From Mucilaginibacter_A sp964244955 (lineage in GTDB: Bacteria > Bacteroidota > Bacteroidia > Sphingobacteriales > Sphingobacteriaceae), in contig CAXTKQ010000030.1 of the NCBI GenBank assembly GCA_964244955.1, forward strand, positions 1 through 32,403: DNA of 32,403 nt, given 5' to 3'. The notes under the pieces are model-generated. The model was given only the letters and a program-made list of their open reading frames with translations. It was not told where the DNA came from and made no database searches. Below, piece after piece: positions 1 through 7,629 of this stretch (the first letter of the stretch is position 1; every line of letters starts with the position of its first letter). The translations under genes and the position numbers were made by a program.

Positions 1-671
1 TCCACAATGTGCGTACAAACGGTATCCAAAAAGTGCCTGACGTGCGAAACCACCAAAACAATTGCTTCGTAGCTGGCCAAAAAGTCTTCCAACCAGGCAA
101 TCGTGTTGATGTCCAAATCGTTGGTCGGCTCATCCAGCAACAAAATATCCGGGTTGCCAAACAGTGCCTGCGCCAATAACACGCGTACTTTTTGGTTACC
201 GTCCAGTTCTTTTAATTGTTTGTAATGCAATTCTTCCTTGATGCCCAGGTTGCTCAACAAAGTTGCGGCGTTGCTTTCAGCATTCCAGCCATCCATTTCG
301 GCAAACAAGTTTTCCAGTTCGCCGGCACGCTCGCCGTCTTTGTCGGTAAAATCCTCCTTCATGTAAATGGCGTCTTTTTCCTTCATCACCTTGTACATTT
401 CCTGGTGGCCAATCAAAACGGTTTCGATCACCGGAAACTCGTCAAACTCGTAGTGGTTTTGTTTGAGGACGGCCATCCGCTCGCCCGGCGTAAAACTGTA
501 AGTTCCGCTGGTTGGGTCAATTTCGCCCGAAAGGATTTTTAAAAACGTGGATTTCCCTGCACCGTTTGCGCCGATAATGCCGTAACAATTGCCCTGCGTA
601 AATTTGAGGTTAACGTCTTCAAAAAGCGTGCGTTTGCCGTAACGTAAGGAGAGGTTGGATACCGTAATCAT
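1..671 (-). CDS. ABC-F family ATP-binding protein, 5' part only
   Basis: The reading frame starts at the ATG at 671 (MITVSNLSLRYGKRTLF) and is still open at the left edge, giving 223 codons, about 40% of a usual ABC-F protein. Visible in order are Walker A (GANGAGKST, about residue 32), a signature-like LDGNQKVRVLLAQALF in place of the usual LSGGQ, Walker B with LLLDEPTNDLD, and the H-switch VVSHVRHFLDTVC. ABC-F proteins are soluble twin ATPases without membrane domains that act on the ribosome E site (EttA, Uup, YbiT) or protect ribosomes from antibiotics; this one looks YbiT-like rather than a resistance factor. Only the first ATPase domain is in view, so the subfamily is uncertain. Family assignment is firm. 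Confidence 0.93.
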   Translation of the reverse strand, partial: MITVSNLSLRYGKRTLFEDVNLKFTQGNCYGIIGANGAGKSTFLKILSGEIDPTSGTYSFTPGERMAVLKQNHYEFDEFPVIETVLIGHQEMYKVMKEKDAIYMKEDFTDKDGERAGELENLFAEMDGWNAESNAATLLSNLGIKEELHYKQLKELDGNQKVRVLLAQALFGNPDILLLDEPTNDLDINTIAWLEDFLASYEAIVLVVSHVRHFLDTVCTHIV

Positions 672-741
672 ATTGTACTAATTTTGCTGCAAAGATACCT
701 ATTATCGGCAGGAAAATAAACGTGGAATGTACTTTTTGCTG

Positions 742-767
742 ATGCTTCTTTTAGCATACTTTTTTAG
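742..767 (+). repeat. ATGCTTCTTTTAYC dispersed repeat, divergent copy
   Basis: TGCTTCTTTTAGCATACTTT follows the start of the ABC-F gene by about 70 nt. The core GCTTCTTTTA is intact but the 3' TAAAAATT half is degraded to a T-run, so this is one of the weaker members of the family. Confidence 0.6.
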
Positions 768-884
768 GTGTCAGGGTTTGTTTGTTTTTTATTTCAGATC
801 TAATTTCAAAACAGTAATTCGTTAATTTTAATCATGTAAACCTGGAAATTGCGCGAGCTTATCTCCACAACTTTATCCAAATAA

Positions 885-1082
885 AAAGTTTTAGAACTAT
901 CTGCAATTGTAAGTCGAAAAGATTTCAGCATAAAAGTTTTTTGTTGTGAAGTATTGTTTAATCCGAGAAAACGCTACAATTGGATTGCCGAAGAACTGGC
1001 GCGCGAAGTAGAGTTTTTAATGAAAGATGGAAGCGCAGCCATGCAAGCCAAAGGAAAAAAGATTTTAAAAGCAATGAAATAA
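885..1082 (+). pseudogene. 3' remnant of an unidentified gene
   Basis: The frame is open from after a TAA at 882 to the TAA at 1080-1082, but has no ATG until codon 46. From about 957 it reads like real coding sequence (FNPRKRYNWIAEELAREVEF, then a short Lys/Ala-rich tail ending KKILKAMK) with the codon choice of neighbouring genes; before that it looks like A+T-rich noncoding DNA. I infer the 3' end of a gene whose front has been lost, or a very small protein with a TTG start at 954. Family not recognised. The rest of the gene-free stretch 672-1170 holds only two copies of the dispersed repeat. Confidence 0.35.
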
Positions 1083-1087
1083 TAGCC

Positions 1088-1113
1088 ATGCTTCTTTTAC
1101 CTGCATAAATTTT
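1088..1113 (+). repeat. ATGCTTCTTTTAYC dispersed repeat
   Basis: ATGCTTCTTTTACC, then TGC, then ATAAATTTTG. It lies 5 nt after the stop of the gene remnant and about 60 nt before the EamA start, reading toward EamA. Confidence 0.85.
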
Positions 1114-1170
1114 GCAAACCAATGATTGTACGAAAGTTTATCTTCGCGCCTCAATCTGTCACCAAAAAAC

Positions 1171-2055
1171 ATGGAAATTGCCGAGGGCTTATTATTCGCG
1201 CTGCTTTGGGCTTCGGCCACCGTTGCCACCAAGTTTGCATTCCATTCCTGCGATTTGTTTTTGCTCACTTTCATCCGGTTTATAACCGTGAGTTTGGTTT
1301 TAATAAGCTACACGTACCTCATTAAAAACAAAACAAGCCGTTTCCCCACTAAAACTGAATTTAAAAAGCTGTTTATTTTGGGGATTTTGAATGTAACCAT
1401 TTACATGTCGGGCTATTTAATTGCCATCAAATATGTTTCGGCTGGATTGATCAGTTTGATAACGGCCGTAAACCCTTTGTTGCTGATCCTTTTTTCGGCT
1501 ATCATTTATAAACGCAAGTTAACGCCGTTTGAAATCACCGGGATTGTGCTTGCCGTTTCGGGTTTGGTATTGGCTGCTGTGCCGAACTTGTACCACAGCC
1601 ATGCTACTTTGCAAGGTATTTTGGCGTTGGTTGCCGGTATTGCAGCGCTTTCTACCGGCAGTATTTATTACGCCAATTCTGGTTTAACCTTAAAAAAAAT
1701 GGAAGTGAACACCTGGCAAATTACCATCGGCGGCCTGTTGTTTTTACCGGTAGTTTTGTGGAATGGTTCAAATAACTTTTTAATTCCCGACCTGCGTTTT
1801 TTCCTCAGCATCACGTGGTTAATCGTTCCGGTTTCGATTGTGGCCTAAGCCATGTGGCTTTATTTGGTACAAAAAGATTCGGTAAAAGCCGGTTTATGGC
1901 TGTTTTTAACTCCGGCTTTGGGTTACATTATGGCCGTGATTATCCTCCACGAAAAAATAACAGTTTACGGCGTTGCCGGAAGTTTGCTGGTGGTAAGCGG
2001 CCTGCTTTATTCGCGGAGAAAGAAAATTGCAGTAGCCGTGCAAACGGTAGAATAA
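1171..2055 (+). pseudogene. EamA/DMT family transporter interrupted by an in-frame stop
   Basis: The ATG at 1171 (MEIAEGLLFALLWASATVAT) begins a typical EamA (drug/metabolite transporter) permease with hydrophobic segments throughout. The frame is closed by a TAA at 1846-1848 after VPVSIVA and resumes without a frame change at AMWLYLVQKDSVKAG, ending at 2055. The two pieces together are about 295 codons, the normal length of a ten-helix DMT permease with two EamA repeats; the second piece holds the last two helices. One point mutation (a sense codon such as TAT or CAA to TAA) explains everything. It could be a recent pseudogene, a readthrough case or a sequence error. The ATG at 1126 is in frame but adds residues not typical of the family. 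Substrate unknown. Confidence 0.8.
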
Positions 2056-2057
2056 CG

Positions 2058-2084
2058 ATGCTTCTTTTACCGGCAAAAAATTGG
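2058..2084 (+). repeat. ATGCTTCTTTTAYC dispersed repeat between convergent genes
   Basis: ATGCTTCTTTTACC, GGC, AAAAAATTGG. It fills the whole gap between the end of the EamA gene (2055) and the end of the sirtuin gene (2089) on the other strand. No gene starts on either side, so a promoter role is unlikely for this copy. Confidence 0.9.
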
Positions 2085-2088
2085 TGAA

Positions 2089-2784
2089 CTAAAACTTCAA
2101 ATTTTTCCTCAGCATTTCCGCAACTTTAACCACGCCAACCGTTGCTTTTTCTTCCACTTTAATCAAATTTTTAATTGAAGAGATGGTAGGGATTTTCGGG
2201 TCAACGATATATTTCGGCGTTTCATCCGGCATGTAATCCAACAAGCCAGCCGCCGGATAAACCGCCAGCGAAGTGCCAACCAGCATAAAAACTTCCGCTT
2301 CCGTACAAATCATGGCCGCCTTTTCAATCATCGGCACCGCTTCGCCAAACCAAACAACATGTGCGCGCAACTGCGAACCCAACTCGCAAACTTCGCCCAT
2401 TTTTATTTCCCAACCATTAATCGGGTAAGTTAAATTCGGGTTTTTGTTGGATTGTGAACGCGTGATCACGCCATGCAAATGCACCACGTTGGTAGAACCG
2501 GCGCGCTCGTGCAGATCGTCAATATTTTGAGTGATAATCGTAACGTCGAAATCTTTTTCCAGCGCAGCCAAAGCAAAATGGGCGGCGTTTGGCTGCGCGT
2601 CCAACACGTTTTTGCGGCGTTCGTTGTAAAAAGTTTGCACCAGTTCCGGGTTTTTGCGCCAAGCTTGCGGCGTGGCCACATCTTCAATGTTATAACCTTC
2701 CCAAAGCCCGTCGCTGTCCCGAAACGTTTTCAAACCGCTTTCGGCACTGATGCCTGCGCCTGTTAAAACCACTAATTTTTGCAT
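2089..2784 (-). CDS. cobB: Sir2-family NAD-dependent protein deacylase (class III, zinc-less)
   Basis: A 231-residue sirtuin that removes acyl groups from protein lysines using NAD+. Visible are the NAD-binding GAGISAESGLKTFR (residues 9-22), TQNIDDLH (85-92) and the catalytic His in HLHG (H104). Y53 and R56 in FYNERR match the YxxR pair that class III sirtuins (SIRT5, CobB) use to hold succinyl or malonyl groups, so desuccinylase activity is inferred. The four zinc-binding cysteines of most sirtuins are absent: between HLHG and VVWFGE there is a single Cys, a variant I recall from other Bacteroidota. The start codon lies inside a dispersed repeat copy. It is convergent with the EamA gene, 33 nt away. 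Confidence 0.92.
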   Translation of the reverse strand: MQKLVVLTGAGISAESGLKTFRDSDGLWEGYNIEDVATPQAWRKNPELVQTFYNERRKNVLDAQPNAAHFALAALEKDFDVTIITQNIDDLHERAGSTNVVHLHGVITRSQSNKNPNLTYPINGWEIKMGEVCELGSQLRAHVVWFGEAVPMIEKAAMICTEAEVFMLVGTSLAVYPAAGLLDYMPDETPKYIVDPKIPTISSIKNLIKVEEKATVGVVKVAEMLRKNLKF

Positions 2785-2798
2785 GGTAAAAGAAGTAT
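2773..2798 (-). repeat. ATGCTTCTTTTAYC dispersed repeat overlapping the sirtuin start
   Basis: On the minus strand ATACTTCTTTTACC is followed directly by ATGCAAAAATTAG, in which the ATG is the sirtuin start codon and CAAAAATTAG encodes its next residues. The repeat therefore provides both the immediate upstream sequence and the first codons of the gene. Confidence 0.8.
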
Positions 2799-2800
2799 TG

Positions 2801-2955
2801 GTTAGTCGGAAAGTTTGAAAAAGTCGGGAAGTCCGAAAGTTGGTAAGACCAAACCTTAAATTCTACAACTTTTTCTCTTTTTCAAACCGGTCTAACTATC
2901 TATTTTAAAACTTTTCTTTCTTTGGTTTTCTAACTTTCTGACTTTTCAACTTGTT
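2801..2955. repeat. Imperfect inverted repeat of GTCGGAAAGT-like words
   Basis: The left part repeats variants of AGTCGGAAAGT (GTTAGTCGGAAAGTTTG, then GTCGGGAAGTCCGAAAGTTG). The right part (about 2925-2955) carries the complement (TTTCTAACTTTCTGACTT). The two could fold into a long imperfect hairpin upstream of the sirtuin gene. Similar word-like repeats built from other words occur at 8131-8263, 21386-21446 and 27461-27540. Confidence 0.6.
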
Positions 2956-2999
2956 ATTTTCTTTCGCTCTTTCCGACTCACCGCTCTTTTTTAAAATTT

Positions 3000-3083
3000 G
3001 GGCGTGCCCCTATGGGTCGGGCTATCCGCTCCAAGTCCTCGCTCGTGCCTCGCTGTGGGCTTTCCGCTGCTATCCCTCACGCG
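3000..3083. repeat. G+C-rich dispersed repeat (GGGCGTGCCCC...ATCCCTCACGC)
   Basis: An abruptly G+C-rich block of about 84 nt in an A+T-rich gap. It begins GGGCGTGCCCC, contains GGTCGGGCTATCCGCTCC and ends CCGCTGCTATCCCTCACGC. From memory, closely similar blocks with the same ends are scattered in intergenic regions of many Bacteroidota genomes; I cannot confirm this here. No reading frame covers it. It is the only copy in this window. The gene-free stretch 2785-3128 holds only this block and the word repeat at 2801-2955. Confidence 0.65.
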
Positions 3084-3128
3084 GCAAAGCGCCTACCTTT
3101 TTGCTGAATTTATAATACCGTTAAAGAA

Positions 3129-3872
3129 TCATAGCAAATAAAAAATACAATAAGTCATTCCTAAATTAAATGCTGCGTGACAAAATACAGCTCCAAATAT
3201 CGACCCTGAACGTTGTTTACAAATGAAAAATATTATACTCACTGAAAACATACTTATTATCCAAATTAAAGTAGGAATAGTTAAAAAATTCCACTGATTG
3301 TCAATGTAAATTAATCCAAAATGTGCAATATGCGTTAGAGCAAACGCAGCACTATCAACAATTGAAGCTTTTCTTTCTCCTATTGATTTTGCGAAACTTG
3401 CATGAACGATTCCCCTGAAAAATAATTCTTCACCTATTGGACTGAAAATCATTCCTGTTAAAGCAAAAGTTGAAAACATTACTGCTTTATCATGTCGGTT
3501 AATTACGACTGGAATTTTATAAGATTTACCAATATAATGATACCAATTGCTGTAACTATTTCCATAAAGGCTTTTTCCAATATAAAATAACAAGAAACTA
3601 AAAAGTAATCCTATAATAAAAGCGAATAAAAGCCATTGGTAGCGTTTTGGTTTGGCTAAACCTATTTGTTTCTGTCCGTACCCAGAGAGAAACAAGAAAG
3701 GCGCAATTGCAGAAACAAACATTATTAATCCAATCGCGCTGTAATTACCTATTACGTTTGCTTTTAAAACCAACAGAAACCTGGGAATACAAATGGCAAT
3801 AATTAAAAAAAGTCCAAACTTCCAATTAAAACTGAAAATTGTATTCCAAAAGGGTCGTAATTCTTTTTGCAA
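3129..3872 (-). CDS. CPBP family intramembrane metalloprotease
   Basis: A 247-residue multi-pass membrane protein of the CPBP (CAAX protease/bacteriocin-processing) family, related to eukaryotic Rce1. The three glutamate-protease motifs are present: EExxxR (E148-R153, GEELFFRG), FxxxH (F177-H181) and HxxxN (H232-N236). The only start in frame is a TTG at 3872. It follows the DUF6580 gene by 32 nt on the same strand and may be read from the riboswitch-controlled transcript, but it is clearly more A+T-rich than its neighbours, which suggests separate acquisition. Substrate unknown; family members process prenylated proteins or peptides or act in self-immunity. Confidence 0.85.
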   Translation of the reverse strand: MQKELRPFWNTIFSFNWKFGLFLIIAICIPRFLLVLKANVIGNYSAIGLIMFVSAIAPFLFLSGYGQKQIGLAKPKRYQWLLFAFIIGLLFSFLLFYIGKSLYGNSYSNWYHYIGKSYKIPVVINRHDKAVMFSTFALTGMIFSPIGEELFFRGIVHASFAKSIGERKASIVDSAAFALTHIAHFGLIYIDNQWNFLTIPTLIWIISMFSVSIIFFICKQRSGSIFGAVFCHAAFNLGMTYCIFYLL

Positions 3873-3904
3873 TTTATATCGCTTTTATTTTTGATACAAT
3901 CAGT

Positions 3905-4486
3905 TTAAGCTTGCTGCCAACTTTTAAATTGCTGCAAAACTGGGAACTTGCTTTTTGCCAATTCAAAGCCGCCAAACAAAACAAAGCCATAAACAAAGTT
4001 GCCCAACAACAAACTCCGCTCAAACGGAATGGCGGCAAACAACGACTGGAAATAACCAATGAAGCTTTTGTCATACAAAGTTCCGTACAACCAAGGGTCA
4101 ATATCGGTCAGCAGCCAATGCACCAAAACCGAAGCCAGCGAAGCCAAAGCCACATTTGCAACATTAACTTTAGGCAATTTTGTGCCGATATAAACCATTA
4201 AAGCAAAGCTGATATAAACCCAAACCGAGCCGGCATAAAACCAGGCAAAATGATGGAAATACAAATAGTTGATCAGCAAATCACTTAGAAACAGCGTAAG
4301 CAAAGGCACCAAGTAAGCCTTCTTTTTATCGGTAAAATAAGCGCCGCCAAATAATGAAACCGCGCCAACCGGCGTAAAATTGGCCCAAAAGCTTTGGTTA
4401 TCTAAATGGATAAAACGCGCCGCCGCCGCCAGCAAAATCATCAAAACGAGAACACTGTTGCGGATATTGATTTTTTCTAAAGACAT
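3905..4486 (-). CDS. DUF6580 family membrane protein (putative ECF-like transport component)
   Basis: A 193-residue protein with about five hydrophobic segments. Its N-terminal stretch (LVLMILLAAAARFIHLDNQ, then SFWANFTPVGAVSLFGGAYF) is typical of DUF6580, annotated as a putative transport protein resembling ECF substrate-binding (S) components. It lies 35 nt behind the BtuB-like receptor on the same strand, under the same cobalamin riboswitch. That supports a role in inner-membrane passage or processing of cobalamin or a precursor; this is inferred from context and no catalytic motif is visible. The start ATG at 4486 is the only good one. Confidence 0.8.
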   Translation of the reverse strand: MSLEKINIRNSVLVLMILLAAAARFIHLDNQSFWANFTPVGAVSLFGGAYFTDKKKAYLVPLLTLFLSDLLINYLYFHHFAWFYAGSVWVYISFALMVYIGTKLPKVNVANVALASLASVLVHWLLTDIDPWLYGTLYDKSFIGYFQSLFAAIPFERSLLLGNFVYGFVLFGGFELAKSKFPVLQQFKSWQQA

Positions 4487-4489
4487 GAA

Positions 4490-4513
4490 ATGCTTCTTTT
4501 ATCGTGCAAAAAT
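4490..4513 (+). repeat. ATGCTTCTTTTAYC dispersed repeat within an operon
   Basis: ATGCTTCTTTTATCGTGCAA followed by AAATA occupies the 35-nt gap between the BtuB-like receptor and DUF6580 genes. It is antisense to both. Confidence 0.85.
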
Positions 4514-4521
4514 ACTTATTG

Positions 4522-6387
4522 TTAGTTGAAGTTGAAACTTACGCCTGCATTGAAGTTGGCGCCCATGGTGTTGTAACCGTAAATTTCCTGGTAACGTTTA
4601 TCCAGAACATTATTGGCGTTTACAAAAACTTTTACCCTGCCGTTAATGCCGTATTGCGCGTAAGCATCCAGCAATTGGTAAGCCGGCAAAACCACATTAG
4701 TTGGATAATTGTAATCGCCGCGCTGGCCGTAACTTCTAAAATTGGCACTTACATAAAGTTTACTTGTTGCCTGCACAGCGACTTGCAAACCAAAAGATTG
4801 TTTCGGGCGGCGCAGCAAACCATAAGTGTTGATGTTGTTTCTAATCGCCGTTCCATCAACAAAACTGTAAAAACCGGTCAACGTTAAAATTTTGTATTTG
4901 TATGATGGTTCTACTTCCAAACCCTGGTCGTTCTCTTTGTCAAAATTTTCGTACCCTTTGGCCAAATAAACAATGGCATCCGTCAGTTTCCGGCGGAAAG
5001 CGGCAACACGCAAATTAAACTGATTGTCCAACAAAGCCGTGCTAAAACCAGCTTCGTAATTGGTAGATTTTTGCGGCCGTAAATCAGGGTTTGCGCCGTA
5101 AGGGCCAAACAATTCTGTCAGCAAAGGTGCTTTAAAAGCACTGGAAACGGTTCCGAACAAAATCAGTTTATTCTCCAGCAAGTTAATGGAAGGCGTAAAA
5201 TCGTAAGTGAAATTATGGCCATACTTGTTATGTTCATTATATCTTCCGCCGCCTTCCAAATTCAAAAAACCGGCAATTTTATTAACCGAAAGCGAACCAT
5301 AAGTGCTGAACAGATTGGCATCCGGCGTAACGTTAGCTGCACCGATTTGCTTGATCTGCGTGTAGCGGTTGTCCACGCCCAAAAGCAATTTTATGTTTTC
5401 CATAAAATCGTGGTTGTAATACAAATCAACCAAATGCAAACGGCCAATGTTGGACGACGGGTAACTCGATTCGTAAGATGCCGTACTTCCTGTGTAACCG
5501 TAATTTAAGTTGAAACGATTTTTCACATCCAACTGATATTGGGAAGTTAAACCCATGTTGTAAAAACGGTTTAAGCTTTGGTTTGACGCATCGGCAAAAC
5601 TGCCGTTGTCATACTTGTAAGAACCGGAAGTGAACCTGAAAAACGGACTGACACGCAAACCGCGCGCAGCTTCTACCGAAAAATTAGCGTTTAAAGCGGA
5701 TAGATTGTAGCCGTCTTTATCAAACGTGCCGGTGTTATTTTTATCCGCCGCTTCGCTGATGCCATCGGTCTGGTCGTGCGTGTAACTCAGGTTGTACGAA
5801 AACTTGTCCAACGATCCGTTAAAACCCACCGTCTGCTTTTGCGAGCCGTAACTGCCGCCGGTCAAGTTCCCGTAAACACCAATGCCTTCCGGGCCGCCTT
5901 TTTTGGTGATGATGTTGATGACACCGGCAACCGCATCCGAGCCGTACAAAGTTGACTGCCCGCCTTTGATAATCTCAATCCGTTCGATTTGGTCAATCGG
6001 GAACAAACGGATATCAAACGTACCGCCGGTAGAAGAAGGGTCGCCAACCAAAACGCCGTCAATCAGCGTAACGGCAAAACCACTTGCCGCACCGCGGATA
6101 AAAATGCTTTTGTTTAAGCCTGGGTTGCTGCTTGCGCCGCTCACGATAATCCCGGCCTGTTCGTTTAATAGTTGCGCTACGGTTTTGCCCTGGCTGCGCT
6201 CGATCTGGTCTTGCGTGATGACGGTAATGACTTTACCGGTTTGGAGTTGTTTCTGATCGGTTTTGGTAGCCGAAACAACGACATCTTTGAGTACGCGGGT
6301 AGAATCCTGCGCAAAAATTGGTGTACCATGAAGTACGGTTTGTGCAAGCGCCACGCCTGCCGCAATGTGGTAAAAGTTTTTTTTCAA
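4522..6387 (-). CDS. btuB: TonB-dependent outer membrane receptor, BtuB-like (cobalamin uptake)
   Basis: An outer membrane beta-barrel that imports cobalamin using TonB energy. The mature N-terminus carries a TonB-box-like VLKDVVVSATKT, then a plug domain (SIFIRGAASGFAVTLIDGV, then GGQSTLYGSDAVAGVINIIT) and a barrel ending in GVSFNFN. About 621 residues, close to E. coli BtuB. I place the start at a TTG at 6387, which gives a clean signal peptide (MKKNFYHIAAGVALAQ, cleaved near IFAQD); an upstream TTG at 6423 would add 12 residues that spoil it, and no ATG is in frame. The cobalamin specificity rests on the riboswitch upstream. Neighbours suggest an operon with the DUF6580 and CPBP genes. Confidence 0.9.
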   Translation of the reverse strand: MKKNFYHIAAGVALAQTVLHGTPIFAQDSTRVLKDVVVSATKTDQKQLQTGKVITVITQDQIERSQGKTVAQLLNEQAGIIVSGASSNPGLNKSIFIRGAASGFAVTLIDGVLVGDPSSTGGTFDIRLFPIDQIERIEIIKGGQSTLYGSDAVAGVINIITKKGGPEGIGVYGNLTGGSYGSQKQTVGFNGSLDKFSYNLSYTHDQTDGISEAADKNNTGTFDKDGYNLSALNANFSVEAARGLRVSPFFRFTSGSYKYDNGSFADASNQSLNRFYNMGLTSQYQLDVKNRFNLNYGYTGSTASYESSYPSSNIGRLHLVDLYYNHDFMENIKLLLGVDNRYTQIKQIGAANVTPDANLFSTYGSLSVNKIAGFLNLEGGGRYNEHNKYGHNFTYDFTPSINLLENKLILFGTVSSAFKAPLLTELFGPYGANPDLRPQKSTNYEAGFSTALLDNQFNLRVAAFRRKLTDAIVYLAKGYENFDKENDQGLEVEPSYKYKILTLTGFYSFVDGTAIRNNINTYGLLRRPKQSFGLQVAVQATSKLYVSANFRSYGQRGDYNYPTNVVLPAYQLLDAYAQYGINGRVKVFVNANNVLDKRYQEIYGYNTMGANFNAGVSFNFN

Positions 6388-6514
6388 TTGTTTTGTTGTG
6401 AAGATGAAACCATCCCACAGCAAACAGAAAAATTAGCCCATAAAATGAAAATACACCCGTAAAAAGAGCATTCACATTCCAGCTTCAATCCCCGAAAGCT
6501 ATGAATTTATTTGC

Positions 6515-6688
6515 GATAGGCAGGTCTTCTGGCTTGCTCCCTTTTGCTTCGCCTTCCCGTTTTGGTTGCCCAAAATAGTGGCCTAAAAACAGCATCAGTT
6601 GATAGAGCTTACAGCTGCGGGACAGCTCCGGTTTTGCACCGGATTCCCTTTTAATCCCGGTTGTTGAGGCCGGAAACCAATTGCGGGG
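6515..6688 (-). promoter_or_regulatory. Cobalamin (B12, AdoCbl-type) riboswitch
   Basis: On the minus strand the stretch reads, in order, GGTTTCCGGCC, AAAAGGGAATCCGGTGCAAA, CCGGAGCTGTCCCGCAGCTG, TAAG, a GCCACTATTTTGG arm and the closing AAGCCAGAAGACCTGCC. These are the conserved pieces of the cobalamin riboswitch, including the B12-box region. It lies about 130 nt upstream of the BtuB-like start. Cobalamin binding normally lowers expression; whether control is by termination or by hiding the start site cannot be decided by eye. The rest of the gap 6424-6890 holds a leader of about 90 nt, one dispersed repeat copy and A+T-rich sequence before yqgE. Confidence 0.95.
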
Positions 6689-6820
6689 CAAAAGTAGGAT
6701 TTGGTTTGGGATTTGGAAACAGGGAAATTTAAAAAGCCGACATTTCAATTTTTCTCCAACAAATCCTGGCAATGCCTACTATTTTTGTGGCAACATTATA
6801 GAATCTCCTGCTAAAACAAA

Positions 6821-6847
6821 AAAAATTTATGCCGATAAAAGAAGCAT
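6821..6847 (-). repeat. ATGCTTCTTTTAYC dispersed repeat
   Basis: On the minus strand: ATGCTTCTTTTATC, GGC, ATAAATTTTT. It is about 45 nt upstream of yqgE and points away from it, toward the riboswitch. Confidence 0.9.
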
Positions 6848-6890
6848 TCATAAAAATCAGCAACTTTGTATAAAACTGCGAGGATAAATT

Positions 6891-7454
6891 ATGTTAAACA
6901 ACTTAGAACCGGCGGCCGGCAGGTTGCTTATTGCAGAACCTTTTATGTTGGACCCGGGCTTTAAACGGTCTGTGATTTTGCTGACCGAATGCAACGGGCA
7001 AGGCGTGGTCGGTTTTGTTTTGAACCACACTTCGGGCTTGTTTATGAACGATGCAATCACCGATTTCCCGGAAACCGAAACGGAACTTTTCAGCGGCGGC
7101 CCATGCAACAGCGAGCGGTTGCATTTTTTGCACCGTTGCCCGGATAAAATACCGGATGGTTTGCCCGTGGGCAACGGCATTTTTTGGGGTGGGGATTTTG
7201 AAGCGGTAAAAACGATGTTCCAGCTTAATTTGATTTCTAAAAGCGAGATCAAGTTTTTTTTAGGTTATTCGGGCTGGGAAGCAAACCAGCTTGATGATGA
7301 ATTGGAGCGGAATAGTTGGATCGTATCCGACAGGTTTAACAACGATTTGATTTTCAACGGCGAAGAGGAGGGTTTGTGGAAACAAGCCGTGAAAAACTTG
7401 GGCGAACGTTATGCACACATTGTTAATTTCCCAACCAACCCGCAATTGAATTAG
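6891..7454 (+). CDS. yqgE: YqgE/AlgH family protein (DUF179)
   Basis: 187 residues, the usual length of the family. Characteristic stretches are GRLLIAEPFMLDPGFKRSVI, GVVGFVLNHTSG, FSGGPCNSERLHFLHR and FLGYSGWEANQLDDELE. It is a conserved cytoplasmic protein without a settled biochemical role; the AlgH name comes from alginate regulation in Pseudomonas and need not apply here. ATG start at 6891, without a clear Shine-Dalgarno sequence. It stands alone between the riboswitch region and a composite repeat unit. Confidence 0.93.
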   Translation: MLNNLEPAAGRLLIAEPFMLDPGFKRSVILLTECNGQGVVGFVLNHTSGLFMNDAITDFPETETELFSGGPCNSERLHFLHRCPDKIPDGLPVGNGIFWGGDFEAVKTMFQLNLISKSEIKFFLGYSGWEANQLDDELERNSWIVSDRFNNDLIFNGEEEGLWKQAVKNLGERYAHIVNFPTNPQLN

Positions 7455-7459
7455 GTTTG

Positions 7460-7629
7460 GTGCTTCTTTTGGCACTTTGTCATTTCGACCAAAGGGAGAA
7501 ATCTTCTTCAAAGATGTGAATCCTTTTTGTTCGAATAAGATTCCTCTCTTCGTTTGGAATGACAAAACGCAATTCGGTCTGTACTGACTTCCCGACTTCC
7601 TCAAAATGCTTCTTTTACCGCCTAAAAAT
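7460..7629 (+). repeat. Composite repeat unit 1: short repeat, 92-nt hairpin, short repeat
   Basis: A weaker short-repeat copy at 7460 (GTGCTTCTTTTGGC) is followed by a 92-nt imperfect inverted repeat at 7479-7570, which opens GTCATTTCGACCAAAGGGAG and closes TTCGTTTGGAATGACAAAAC, and by a full short-repeat copy at 7606-7629 (ATGCTTCTTTTACCGCC then TAAAAATC). The arrangement matches the units at 11078 and 12542 but lacks their 18-nt tandem pair. The last copy overlaps the final codons of purE on the opposite strand. Confidence 0.85.

Noticed and set aside
5862..6256. Several open frames on both strands within the TonB-dependent receptor gene
   Set aside because: They are out-of-frame readings of a conserved receptor; no independent motifs or start signals support them.
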